A DNA stretch of 64,000 nucleotides, taken from assembly GCF_000321225.1 (NCBI RefSeq), contig NW_004450286.1:1618642-1682641 (forward strand), read 5' to 3'. Numbering within the stretch: position 1 is the stretch's first letter; every line of letters begins with the position of its first letter. The notes under the pieces were generated by a model, which was not told the origin of the DNA, did no database searches, and worked only from the letters and a program-made list of their open reading frames with translations. Of the stretch, positions 43,456-53,425 are shown one piece after another. Source of the stretch: Odobenus rosmarus divergens. Its lineage: Eukaryota; Chordata; Mammalia; Carnivora; Odobenidae. The position numbers and the translations under genes are program-made.

Positions 43456-44349
43456 CACTCTTGCTATTCTTCTTTAACATTGCACTGGGGTTGAAGCCAA
43501 TGCAATAAGGCAAGAAAAATAAATAAAAGGCATCTCAGTCGAAAGGAAGAAGCAAAACTGTCTTTATTTGCTGGTAACATGATCACCTACACAGAAAAAC
43601 CTATAGCACCTACAAAAAAGTTACTGGAATAAGTGATTTAGAAAATCGTAGAATGCAAGATCAGTATTCAAAAATTAGTTGTATTTCTATATACTAGCAA
43701 TGAGTAATCAGAAATTGGAATTTAAAATACTGCCATTTACAATAGCATGAAAAAATATGAAATTCTTAGGGATAAATAAAAGATGTGTAGGACCTGCACA
43801 CTGAAAACTATGAAGCATTGCTGAGAGAAATTAACCAAAAGAACCAAATAAATGTGGAGACAAGCCATATTCATGGATTAGAAGATTCAATAGTGTAAGA
43901 ATGCCAATTTTCTGCCAAACTGATGTATAGATTCAATGGAATCCCAGTAAAAATCCCAGCAAGCTTTTGGGAGAAATTGACAAACTGACTCTAAAATTTT
44001 ATGGAAATGTAAAACATCTAGAACAGTCAAAATAACTTTGAAAAAGAACAAAACTGAAAACCTTACTCTATCTGATTTTATGGCTAATTAGAAGACTATA
44101 GTAATCAAGACAGTATGGTATTGGTATAAAGATCAACGAAAATAATAGTCCAAAATAGGTCCACATATATATGGTCAATTGATTTTTGACAGAGGTGCCA
44201 GGCCATTGGTAAAGGATAATCTTTTCAACACATAGTGCTGGAGCAATCAGATACCCATATACAAAAAAAAAAAAAAAAGAACTCTGATTTGTAATTTGCA
44301 CCATTTACAAAAATTAACTCAAAGGATCATAAAGCTAAATGTAGGAGCT

Positions 44350-44400
44350 AAACTTATAAAAAGTTTTATAAGTTTAAAAGTACTTATAAAAAGTACTTTT
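44350..44400. repeat. Two adjoining inverted repeats
   Basis: AAACTTATAAAA (44350-44361), a 2-base loop, then its exact complement (44364-44375). Immediately after, AAAAGTACTT (44376-44385), a 5-base loop, then its exact complement (44391-44400). The 13-mer ACTTATAAAAAGT occurs in both (44352 and 44382). Confidence 0.9.
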
Positions 44401-44689
44401 TTTCTAGAAAAAAAAACACAGGAGAAATCCTAGTGACTTTAGGTTCATCAAAGACTTCATAAATAGGATACAAAAAGTACAAGCTATAAAAGAACAAATA
44501 AATAAATTGAGCTTCATCAAAATTGCAAATGTTTGCTCTTCAAAAGATGTCGTTATGAAAATGAAAAGGTAAGTCACACACTGGGAAAACCATTTTCAAC
44601 ACATTTATCCAACAAAGACCTGGTATCTAGACTGTACAAAGAACTCTTATAATTCAATAAGAAGACAACATACAACCCAATTTTTAATT

Positions 44690-44788
44690 TTTTTTGCTTT
44701 CTTTTTTTTTTATTATGTTATGTTAGTCACCATACAGTACATCATTAGTTTTTGATGTAGTGTTCCATGATTATTGTTTGCGTATAAT
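44690..44788 (-). mobile_element. Young L1 3' end, antisense, nested
   Basis: A T-rich start, then TATTATGTTATGTTAGTCAC, CATACAGTACATCATTAGTT and TTTGATGTAGTGTTCCATGA, which I recognise as the reverse 3' end of carnivore-lineage L1. It interrupts the host L1 between ACAACCCAATTTTT and TGGCAAAAGATTTGAAC. Only about 90 bases were inserted. Confidence 0.75.
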
Positions 44789-45585
44789 GGCAAAAGATTT
44801 GAACAGACACTTCACCAATGATTTGGATAACAAAGAAGCACATGAATAAATGCTCAACATCATTAGTCATTAGGGAAATGAAAAAAAAAGCACAATGAGA
44901 TACCATACTCACCCACTCTGATGGCTAAAAATGACTTCAAAAGACTAACCACACCAAGTGTTGTCCAGGATATGGAGCAACTGGAATGCTCGTCCACTGC
45001 TGATAGGAATGCAAAATGGTGCAACAATTTTAGAAAACAGTTTGGCAATTTCTTTCCACCGCTAGGTATTTACCCAAGAGAGACAAAAGCATATGTCCAC
45101 ACAGGTATGTATTCATGAATGTTCATGGCAACTTTATTTGTAATAGCCAAAAATCAGGAACAACTCAAACGTCTATCAACAGATAAATGGATGTACAAAT
45201 TGTGGTATATCCACACAATGGAATACCACTCAGCAATAAAAAGTAATAAACTATTGATACACACAATAGCATGGATGAATATCAAAATAATCTGTTTGAG
45301 TGAAAGAAACTGGACCCCCCCCAAGAAAAGTACATACTGTATGGTTCTACTAATAATATAAGATTCTAGAAAATACAAATGAATCTATAGGATCAGAAAG
45401 CAGATCAATTTTGAGGGCAGTGGCTATGTTCATTATCTTGATTGTGGTGATCATTTCACAGTGTATACAAACATCAAAATTTAATTGGACATTATAAATA
45501 TATAGTGCGTAGTTCATTGCCTGTCAGTTATAGCTCAATAAAGCTATAATAAACAATAAAGCTTTTTTTGAAAAAAAAGCTGAGG

Positions 45586-46200
45586 ATGGGCTTAGATAAG
45601 GATTCTTAGCTTTTTTTTTGTTTTTTGTTTTTTTTTGGTTATGGCCCTCTGAGAATCTGATGAAAACCACAGAAAGCCCCACGTGCAGAAATCCACACAG
45701 GATTCCAGGTGGGTGTGTGGGCCTCCAGAAAACCTGTGAAGCCCACCCTCAGACCTCAGTTTCCATGTCCCTGGTCTACAGCAGCATCAAGTACTCTCCA
45801 CCCAAACATAATGTTTGATAGACCCCTTCCCCTCAGTATCACCCACCTTGGCCTGGTCTCAAGCATATGTTTGTGACAAAGCCAGTGGTGATTACAACAA
45901 GGCATTGAACCCTGAGACAGAGCCAAAGCATTGGACCCTCTATGGATCATGCCCAGGGGACTGGCCGCTGAGGCATTGTGCGTGGATGCCTGGACTTTCG
46001 GCCCCCAAGAATAGCAAAGACTAGGAGCAGCCATCCCTGGGGGGCTGGAGGAAACCAGGGCTGCCTCTGTTTCCACTATCTTCCTCTCCTGCCTGGGTCT
46101 CCCAGACACCGACTTCCATCACGGTGGGCAGACAGGTGGCCATAGCCTGTAAAGAGATGGGCCTGGCCACTGGTGCTTCCCTGGTTCCTGAGCCTCGACC
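45586..46200. other. Unique stretch after T-rich run
   Basis: T-rich at 45609-45640, then GCCCTCTGAGAATCTGATGA, a phrase I associate with old interspersed repeats but cannot assign. No gene. Confidence 0.4.
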
Positions 46201-46204
46201 CTGG

Positions 46205-46340
46205 ACACAGCTGACCCCTGACTCTGCAAGAATGACCCCAGACCCTAGCCACAGGCTGACCCCTGGCCCTAGCCCCAGCCCCAGACTGAATGCTAACTCC
46301 CCTCACAGCTGATCCTGACACTGACCCCTCACTGACCCCA
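46205..46340. repeat. Irregular CTGACCCC-rich tract
   Basis: TGACCCC recurs at about 46212, 46233, 46256, 46323 and 46332, with GCCCTAGCCCCAGCCCCAG between. The spacing is irregular: a low-complexity or decayed minisatellite. Confidence 0.6.
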
Positions 46341-47054
46341 CGGGGGTGTCTAGACAAGGACCCATGGGTGCTCAGGGCTGAGCCCCTCTTGAGGACACAC
46401 AGCAAAATGCATGTTTTCAGTCCTGTTGCCCCTAAACATGTGGCCCAATGACGTGAGAAGGAAAAGTTGGGGGGGCAGAAGAGCCTCAGCGCGACTTGGC
46501 TGCATGAGCGAGTAGTCCCCATCCTGGAATCGGAAGACTGAGACGAGACACAGAACAGCCGGCCCTGCCTTGATCTTGCCCCATTGCAAGGGGTGAGAGG
46601 AAGTGGTCTCAGGGCCCCTCTTCACCCTGGGAGTCCCTGGGGAGAAGTGGCTCTAACGCCCAGCAGAGGGCGCCACGTGCCTGCTGACTGGACACTGTGG
46701 CCTGTTTCCTGGGTGCAGGGGTGGGGGTGGGGGGCCTTGTTGTGCACTGGCCCCACTAGGCAGCTGCAGGAGGAGGGAGCTCCTGGCACCCGGCTCCAGG
46801 CTCCCCTCCCGGCAGCCAGCCCTGCCCGAGTCCTGCTCTGCCCGCACGGGGGGGCGGGTGGTGTTGGTCGCTTCAGAACCCTCTCTGGACTGGGCCATCA
46901 GGTGTGGGTGCTCCCCCTTGATGCCCTCCAAGTGCCCTGACAGTTAGTAGGCACCCAGCACGAGATGTGAGGGTGCTCTGGCTTCCCCCGCCTGCCCCTT
47001 GCCTCCAGACTCAGACCCCATCCTCCAAGGGCTTTGAATCTACACAGCCTGGGT
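46341..47054. other. GC-rich unique stretch with CTCF motif
   Basis: No exon recognised. Holds the CTCF-type site at 46660-46674 and a G-rich run at 46719-46738. Confidence 0.4.
46660..46674 (+). promoter_or_regulatory. CTCF consensus motif, 15/15
   Basis: CCAGCAGAGGGCGCC satisfies CCASYAGRKGGCRSY at every position. It overlaps by one base a CACGTG E-box at 46674-46679. CTCF is the zinc-finger factor that anchors chromatin loops; the motif orientation is plus. The site is not inside a recognisable repeat. Occupancy is inferred. Confidence 0.6.
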
Positions 47055-47195
47055 CACAGCGCTGGCCCCGGATGCCCATTGGAATCACCGAAGAGCCAGC
47101 GCCTGGCCCCCGCCCCACGGCCATTTTAAAAGGCGGTCTCGGCTGGGGCTCAGGCCCAGACGCTGTGAGAAGCTCCCGTGGTTGAGATCCAGGGG
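47055..47195. mobile_element. MER5A-type hAT relic
   Basis: GCCCATTGGAATCACCGAAG, CCAGCGCCTGGCCCCCGCCC, ATTTTAAAAGGCGGTCTCGG and GAAGCTCCCGTGGTTGAGAT follow MER5A. Confidence 0.65.
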
Positions 47196-47254
47196 CTAGA
47201 AGCTCGGACAGATACCTCAGCCCTCACAGCTCCGCGAGGCGCCCCATAGCCAGC

Positions 47255-47372
47255 CACCTCAGGGTCACCTGCGAGGTGGTCAGAAAGGCAGAGCGGAGGC
47301 CCACCGTCCTAACGAATCCAGATCTTGGCTTTTCAAGATCCCCAGGTGAATCGTGAGCACATCTGAGTGTGG
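47255..47372. mobile_element. MER5A-type hAT relic, second copy
   Basis: CAGGGTCACCTGCGAGGTGG, CGAATCCAGATCTTGGCTTT and TCAAGATCCCCAGGTGAATC follow the same family, 60 bases from the previous copy. Confidence 0.65.
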
Positions 47373-48224
47373 GAGATAGTGACTCGGGAGCAAAGCAACA
47401 GCTCCCGACGTGAAGACGTGGCTTTTGTGATTATACAGCTGGGAGGCAGATGCCTGTGTCAGATGCCACCTGACACGGGGACAAGGGGGAACAGAATGAG
47501 GGTAGTTGGAGGACGTTCAAAAGTGGATGCCCCCCAAGGGCCAGAAGAGTCTGAAGGCTTCTCGGTGGAGGGGGCAGGGTGAGGAGGCATTTGTGGAGGG
47601 ACAATGGCTGGTGAAGACCACGGAGGGAGGCCCAGCGGGGAAGCGGCCTGGTGGAGAAGGGCCTCCCTGAGCAGGGCGTGGGGGATCCACCTGGAGAGGG
47701 AGCTTGAAATCGGTCCTAGGGAGCTGTGCCGAGCAGAGCAGGTGGCGTGTTTCCTACAGGGAGAGGGGAGCTCTGGAAGATTCTTGAGCAGAGCAATAAC
47801 CTGTAAATAGGAGCTTAGAGAATCTGGAAAAGAATGCAGAGTGAAAGGGAACAGAATGGCCTGCTTTCCCAAGAATCCCGGGCAGAATGATTAATATGAA
47901 TAATGACAAGGAAAGGAAGAGCCAGAAATGTTTTAGTGCCTAGTCTCTTCCCAGCATGATTCCAAGTACTTGTTTTGGTGATGAGTAGGGTGGGTGTTCA
48001 GCTGGAGAACCCCAGCAGACTCCTGGGTGGCACTTCACTGATGGGCCAGAGTCCCCAAAGCCCCCGTTGTCAATATTGCATTGAATGTCATCCTTGGTTA
48101 AATCCAGGCCTTTGCCGAACAGACCATGTGTAACTCACAGCATGGTCAAATAACACAGCCACGGGGAGCTTCCATTTCTCTTGTGTTAAATGGAGTGAGT
48201 AGTAGCTGCTTCTCATGGAGCTTT
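47373..48224. other. Unique stretch with unassigned repeat phrases
   Basis: GGAGGGGCAGG/GAGCAGAGCAGGTGGCGT and GAGCAGAGCAATAACCTG phrases near 47640-47810 resemble the unassigned repeat at 6810 and 61175. No gene. Confidence 0.4.
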
Positions 48225-48310
48225 AGGGAAGATTCAGTGAGATTGTTTATGGAGAGGGCTCGGCAAAATGTCTGGCACACAGTAGGGTCAGTAAATGGAG
48301 CTATTGTTAC
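48225..48310 (+). repeat. MIR 3' half
   Basis: GAAGATTCAGTGAGATTGTT, AATGTCTGGCACACAGTAGG and GTCAGTAAATGGAGCTATTG. Confidence 0.75.
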
Positions 48311-48909
48311 TTGGCGCAGAGACACAGGCCTGGGGGTGACATTGGAGACTGGAGACGGGGTGTATCATCTCGGCCTCAGTTCAGACTCCTGGACTGCCCG
48401 CCTCCCCTGCTGATGCTGCCCCCACCCCAGCCCCTTGGCAGACCCAGCTCCTCAAACACAGCACCCTGCTCCGGGACACAGCCCCCCTCCCGTGCTCTTC
48501 CTTCAGTCTGAAATCTCGACCTCTTTCCTCTTCCTTTGGCCTAACTCCTCTTCACCCTGGAATCCTAGCTCAGTGAGCAAAAGAGAAACTGAGTCTTGGG
48601 GCATCGTCCCTTGCTCTGTGACCCCCATCACCCCGTGGCCGTTGTCCGCAGTGCAGAGGGGACACTGGTGTTCGGTGTCTGGCGTCTCCCCCTTCCGCCC
48701 CTCCCCGAGGCTGTTCAAGGGCTCCCTGGGGCCAGGAGTTCCCAGGCTCAGCCTGTGGCCTGAGAGCTTGGCATGGCAACAGCAGGGTGCAGGCAGGCAA
48801 TAATGCTGAGTGATTAAAGGAATGAATGAATGAACATTCCCTCCCAGAGTCATTCCTCCAAACCCAGTGTGATCCACCCAGAGTCTCTGCCTGATGGGGA
48901 AGGTCGTGT
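48311..48909. other. Unique stretch
   Basis: AATGAATGAATGAACATTCC (48821-48840) is a short simple repeat. No gene. Confidence 0.4.
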
Positions 48910-49145
48910 AACATCATGAAGAGCAGTCGGACAGCTTGGGTTTGAATCCTGGCTCCCTCCCCCACTTATGAGCTGTGTGACTCAGAGGACGCTACGCAAT
49001 CTCTCTGTGCCTCCATTTCCTCATCTGTAAAATGGGCTCATATGGTTGTGGTGAGGAATAGGTTGAATAATATGCACAGAGGACTTAGCACAGGGTCTGC
49101 CACTTAGTCTCAATGAATAGAATCATTCTAATAATTATTATTAAT
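48910..49145 (+). repeat. MIR, near full length
   Basis: AGCTTGGGTTTGAATCCTGG, TGAGCTGTGTGACTCAGAGG, CATTTCCTCATCTGTAAAAT, CACAGGGTCTGCCACTTAGT and terminal TAATAATTATTATTA. The best-kept MIR in the window. Confidence 0.93.
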
Positions 49146-49685
49146 CCTTAGCTTCCCGGGCTACCAAACAAGCTTAGCTCCTCAGAGTAGAGGCATCTAG
49201 GTACAGGAGCCCCACCACCCCATCCTTGGCATCTGCAAGAGATTTCACGATAGACATTAGGCGTGGTCTGTAGCCTGGAACGGTGCGCTGCTAGGAGGAA
49301 CCCCTCCGGTAGCTCCCTCTAGCCCACCCACACAAACCCCTCCAGGAGGGGATCAAGCTGCATGGGGACTGCCCTTGCCAGGGATCTGAAATCTCTCTCA
49401 CCTCACAGCTGGAACCTGGGCAGGGCCGCCTGACCTTGCAACCCTGCCCCAATCCAGAAAAGGTCAGACCAGGCAGATTGCTCCTGCCCCTTCTTCCCTC
49501 ACCTTTCCCTCCAAGTCATAAATCAGTGTTCCCCAAAGTGCCCTGTCAGACACAAGCCCTCGGAGCTATTCCCAGTCAAATGTTCCAGGTTACATTTCCA
49601 CCCGCATCCCCAGCACTTCCTCATGCATACTAGCTACTAAAGGCCCTGACAAGTCCTGCAATAAAGAAATTTGTTTTTCTCTTGC
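49146..49685. other. Unique stretch
   Basis: Nothing recognised. Confidence 0.4.
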
Positions 49686-50095
49686 GTTAGTTCCCTGGGG
49701 CTGCCATAACACAATACCACAAACTTGGTGACTTAAAACAATATACATTTATTGTCTCACAGTTCTTGAGGCCAGAAACCCCAAATCCAGGTGTGGCAAG
49801 GCCATGATGCCTCTGACGGCTTTAGAGGAGAATTCTTGCCTCTTTAAGTTTCTGGTGGCTGCAAGGCCTTCCTTAGTGAGAGGCTGCATGGCTTCCCCTC
49901 CTCCTATGGTCTTCTCCCCTGCGTGTCTGCCTTTCATATGTTGTTGGACCTCGGGCCTACCCTAATCCAGGGTGATTTCATCTCAAGTCCTTAATTACAT
50001 CTGAAAAGGCCCTTTTCCCAAATAAGATCATGCTCAAGGTTCTGGGGATTAGGACTTGGACACATCTTTTTGAGGCCCCCGTTCCACTCTCTACA
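49686..50095 (-). mobile_element. MLT1-type LTR, antisense
   Basis: GCTGCCATAACACAATACCA, CAAACTTGGTGACTTAAAAC, TTTATTGTCTCACAGTTCTT, CTACCCTAATCCAGGGTGAT and TTAGGACTTGGACACATCTT follow a reverse MLT1 (ERVL-MaLR) LTR. No internal region is attached. Confidence 0.8.
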
Positions 50096-50984
50096 CCTGT
50101 GTTCAACCCAGAACTTCCCAGATTATGGAACCTCACCCCCCCCGACACTCATCTTTTCGTGAACATTTGCGAATTTATAAAACGCAGCTTGGGAAGTGCT
50201 GTCACATATCCCGGGGCCCCGGAAGCTGGAATTTGACGGTCCTGCCCGCCCCGCCCCCATGTTAGAGAGGAAGACACTGAGGCCTGGAAAGGTGCTGTCC
50301 CTTGTCTAAGGCCACTCGAGGTGTCGTGGAGCCCCGAGTGCAGACTAGGCCTCGGAAGTCCCCACAGCTGGCCCATCCCACCCTCGGCAACTCGGACTCC
50401 TGTCACGTCACTCCCGGGCCCCAGACAGGCTTCCTGTGGTCCGTCTGACCCAAGTCCCCTCACAATGGTCCCCTCTGAGGACAACGCCAGCCGGGCCGTC
50501 CATGTAGCAAGACATCTGCTGGCTGGGCCTCGAGGAGACCCAGAAAATAAATGAGGAGGGTGGGCTGGGGGCTCGGATCCCCAGCACTGGAGATTGATGT
50601 GGCCACATCCAGAGCGACATAATGGGCCCTGCAGGCTGGCCAGGCAGGAGATAAAAGGCAGGGGACATAAATAACGCAGAAATAAAGGGTGGAAAGCTGG
50701 CCCAAAGGAATAAATCCCCGCTCCCCGACAGGCTGTGTGGGAGTCACAGCCGTGTCAGTGGGCAGGGAAGGGGGCATAGGGAGGGGAGCATGGCGGGCTG
50801 CCTGCTGCCCTCGGGGCCCCCTGGTCACATTTACCCCACACGCCGCACTCACAGAGGCAGGGGTGAGGGGGTGAGTCCTGTTTTGATCACCAAGTCACAC
50901 AACTGGTGAAGTCACTCTCTCTGCCTGTCCTCAGTAAAATGAAGTGAGGACCAGGCCTGTGTTTCCCGAGAGGGTTCGAGGCCC
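50096..50984. other. Unique stretch, weak MIR, AT-box cluster
   Basis: A worn antisense MIR lies at about 50250-50345 (GAGAGGAAGACACTGAGGCC). At 50640-50720, GAGATAAAAGG, CATAAATAA, AAATAAAGG and AATAAATCC sit within 70 bases of GC-rich DNA. No exon seen. Confidence 0.4.
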
Positions 50985-51110
50985 ACCTACAACAGCATCA
51001 CCCAGAAAGCTGGTTGAACATGCAGATTCCTGGGCCCCACCATAGACCTGTAAATTAGGACCTCTGGGCGGGGGTCCAGGATCAGCATAGCTAACAAGTT
51101 TTCCAGGTGT
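50985..51110. mobile_element. MER5A-type hAT relic
   Basis: ACAGCATCACCCAGAAAGCT, GAACATGCAGATTCCTGGGC, CCCACCATAGACCTGTAAAT and CAAGTTTTCCAGGTG. Confidence 0.75.
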
Positions 51111-51159
51111 GAGACCTAGCAGACTCTTTCATCATATAGGTTAGGTACATAGATACTGA

Positions 51160-51854
51160 ATGGATGGTTGGATGGATGGATGGATGGATGGACAGATGAT
51201 GGGTGGATGATGGGTGGATGGACGGATGGGTGGATGATGGATGGATGGACGGATGGGTGGATGATGGGTGGATGGACGGATGGGTGGATGATGGGTGGAT
51301 GGACGGATGGGTGGATGATGGGTGGATGGACGGATGGGTGGATGATGGGTGGATGGACGGATGAATGGATGGATGGATGGATGGATGGATGGGTGGATGG
51401 ATGGATGGATGGATGGGTGGATGGATGGATGGATGGATGGATGGATGGNNNNNNNNNNNNNNNNNNNNNNNNNNNNNNNNNNNNNNNNNNNNNNNNNNNN
51501 NNNNNNNNNNNNNNNNNNNNNNNNNNNNNNNNNNNNNNNNNNNNNNNNNNNNNNNNNNNNNNNNNNNNNNNNNNNNNNNNNNNNNNNNNNNNNNNNNNNN
51601 NNNNNNNNNNNNNNNNNNNNNNNNNNNNNNNNNNNNNNNNNNNNNNNNNNNNNNNNNNNNNNNNNNNNNNNNNNNNNNNNNNNNNNNNNNNNNNNNNNNN
51701 NNNNNNNNNNNNNNNNNNNNNNNNNNNNNNNNNNNNNNNNNNNNNNNTGGATGGATGGATGGATGGATGGATGGATGGGTGGATGGATGGATGGGTGGAT
51801 GATGGGTGGATGGACGGATGGGTGGATGATGGGTGGATGGACGGATGGGTGGAT
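51160..51854. repeat. (ATGG)n array with 27-bp higher-order unit
   Basis: TGGA units start and flank the array; a 299-position N run (51449-51747) sits in the middle. Left of the gap, a 27-base unit marked by GGACGGATGGGTGGATGATG repeats with anchors at 51221, 51248, 51275, 51302, 51329 and 51356. Right of it the same unit recurs at 51813 and 51840. Because 27 is divisible by three, the array stays open in one frame as a 9-residue Gly/Trp/Met/Asp repeat, which is not evidence of coding. Confidence 0.97.
51449..51747. other. Assembly gap (299 N)
   Basis: Unresolved bases within the tetranucleotide array; the true length is unknown. Confidence 0.99.
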
Positions 51855-51864
51855 AAGAGGTGTT

Positions 51865-52025
51865 TGTCACCATTTATTAACTGTTGACCACATACTAGGC
51901 TGGGTGCTTTGCTTGTATTTACCCAATTCAGTTTTTACTTTATTACCCTCACTTTGCAGAAGAAGAAAGTGGCTCAGAGAGGTTCCATGACCTTTAGTCA
52001 GTGAGCATGACAAGTTTGTTGTCTT
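51865..52025 (-). repeat. MIR, antisense
   Basis: CCATTTATTAACTGTTGACC, ACATACTAGGCTGGGTGCTT, CTCACTTTGCAGAAGAAGAA and GTGGCTCAGAGAGGTTCCAT. Confidence 0.8.
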
Positions 52026-53051
52026 TATGACGCTGATATTCCTCATAGCAGACTACAATCCCAAGAGTCCCCGTCCCTACCCCACAGGGCCCTGCTCTCT
52101 CTGTGCCCAAGGGCCTGGGCGAGAGCAAGAAGCCCCCAGAGATGTGGCAGCCTCCCCTTCACACCAGCCCGATGGCAGCAGTGAGGGTGAGGAGGAGCCT
52201 TGAGCTTTTTGAACGCTGGCTCTGGATCACCTCGTGGGCAATCTCACAACCTGGGTAAAGTACACACTCCTTTTCCCTGATGTTCACGTGCTCTTCCTTC
52301 TCTTTCCAAACGGCCCCAAACCTTCCCACTTCCCTAAGTCTCCAAGGAACCCGTACTCCTGCCAACTCCACCCTTTGCCCTCCCCTCTGGCATGGACCCA
52401 CCGAGGGTGTCTGAGGAAGGGTTCTGGGGGATTTAGTTCAGGGTGGCCTGAACCCGCCTGGCCTTTGCACCTGATTTTCCAAGAGATACAAAGAAAGGCT
52501 CGGCTTCAGTTGGGCCTGCTGCAGAAGGAAATGGAAACCAGATGTGAGGTGCTTGGGGGAACCATCTACTCAAGACTGGGAGCATTAGCACCTCATTCCC
52601 ACTGTCCTCAGCCTTGGTGTGGGGTCACTGGAGGGAGCACAGCCTTCTGTGAGGAGGGGGCCTCCCAGCTGCCTCCTTCGCTCAGATAAGAAGAGAGGAG
52701 AAGAGAACCCTCCCAAGCTGTGGAAAGCTGCAGGACCTCTGGGAATTCTGGGCTGAACAGACAGACCAAAACAGGAGGTCTATTGGTCGGGGCCATGACA
52801 CAAAGGTCCCAGGCATGAAATTGCTGGAATGAGATCATGTAGCACTGCCATTTGGGCAAAGTATGACCTGGTCATTTATTCTCCTGCTGGAGGTCTGCCA
52901 CTGTCATTTTTCTGGGGCAAAACAAGCCCCCTGTGAAAATGAAGATGCTCCTGAGAAGTGGACGATGGTAAACCATTTCCAGCCATTCCTCCCTGAGTTC
53001 AAGTTAGTTGGTCATGGCCTGGAATTTTAAGGTGGGGGCTAATATTTCATA
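52026..53051. other. Unique stretch containing duplication copy 1
   Basis: No gene recognised. Holds the first copy of the 48-base duplication (52598-52645). Confidence 0.4.
52598..52645 (+). repeat. 48-bp local duplication, copy 1 (likely donor)
   Basis: Begins CCCACTGTCCTCAGCCTTGG and ends GAGGGAGCACAGCCT. All 48 bases are identical to 54134-54181. Flanking sequences differ. Confidence 0.97.
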
Positions 53052-53230
53052 ATCCAGTTTAATGGTTCTCAATCCTGGCTGCACATTCAAACCTCCTGGG
53101 GAGCTTTAAGAGAGAAAGCACACAAGGACCCCAGTCCCTGCCCAGAGATTCTGATTCGGTGAATGGGGTAGGGCCAGGTGTATTTCAGATTTTTCCAGGT
53201 GATTCTACGGTGCATGTCCACCCAGCGTCC
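53052..53230. mobile_element. MER5A-type hAT relic
   Basis: AATGGTTCTCAATCCTGGCT at the start (terminal inverted repeat type), GCACATTCAAACCTCCTGGG, AGAGATTCTGATTCGGTGAA and TTTTTCCAGGTGATTCTACG. Confidence 0.88.
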
Positions 53231-53274
53231 AATACGGTGAAAAGCCCATGTAGGCTGGCAAAACCCTTCAGCCT

Positions 53275-53425
53275 CACTACTCATGACCTCTGGACCAGCA
53301 GCATGGGCAACCCCTAGGAGCTTACCAGAAATGTAGCCCACCCTAGCCCTCCTGCATCGGAGCCTGCACCTGAACAAGAGCTCCAGGTGATCCGAAGGTG
53401 CACTGCAGTTTAGAAAGTGCTGGCT
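53275..53425. mobile_element. MER5A-type hAT relic, adjacent copy
   Basis: CTCTGGACCAGCAGCATGGG, TAGGAGCTTACCAGAAATGT, GAACAAGAGCTCCAGGTGAT and AGTTTAGAAAGTGCTGGC. Confidence 0.8.

Larger units (their letters stand above)
43456..45585 (+). mobile_element. L1 3' half, sense, 5'-truncated
   Basis: About 2.1 kb from within ORF2 (CTTCTTTAACATTGCACTGG, CAATGCAATAAGGCAAGAAA, GTTGTATTTCTATATACTAG) through the ORF2 end (ACTCAAACGTCTATCAACAG, CACAATGGAATACCACTCAG) to the 3' UTR end (TAGCTCAATAAAGCTATAAT). Many stops and frameshifts. It is less worn than the L1M pieces at 8.7 and 20 kb. A short antisense L1 is inserted at 44690-44788 and a quasi-palindrome pair lies at 44350-44400. Confidence 0.95.

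Noticed and set aside
46205..46340. Telomere-like interstitial repeat
   Set aside because: The repeated phrase is CTGACCCC with irregular spacing, not tandem CCCTAA; it looks like low-complexity DNA.
4546..46738. Several further G-quadruplex-type runs (17288-17302, 31978-31988, 36799-36828, 46719-46738)
   Set aside because: They meet a loose pattern, but such runs are common in GC-rich mammalian DNA and nothing links them to a function here.
51168..51887. Long open frames encoding Asp-Gly-Trp-Met repeats (and His-Pro-Ser-Ile on the other strand)
   Set aside because: They are translations of the (ATGG)n array and of N positions; repeat periodicity keeps the frame open. The same applies at 26206-26887.
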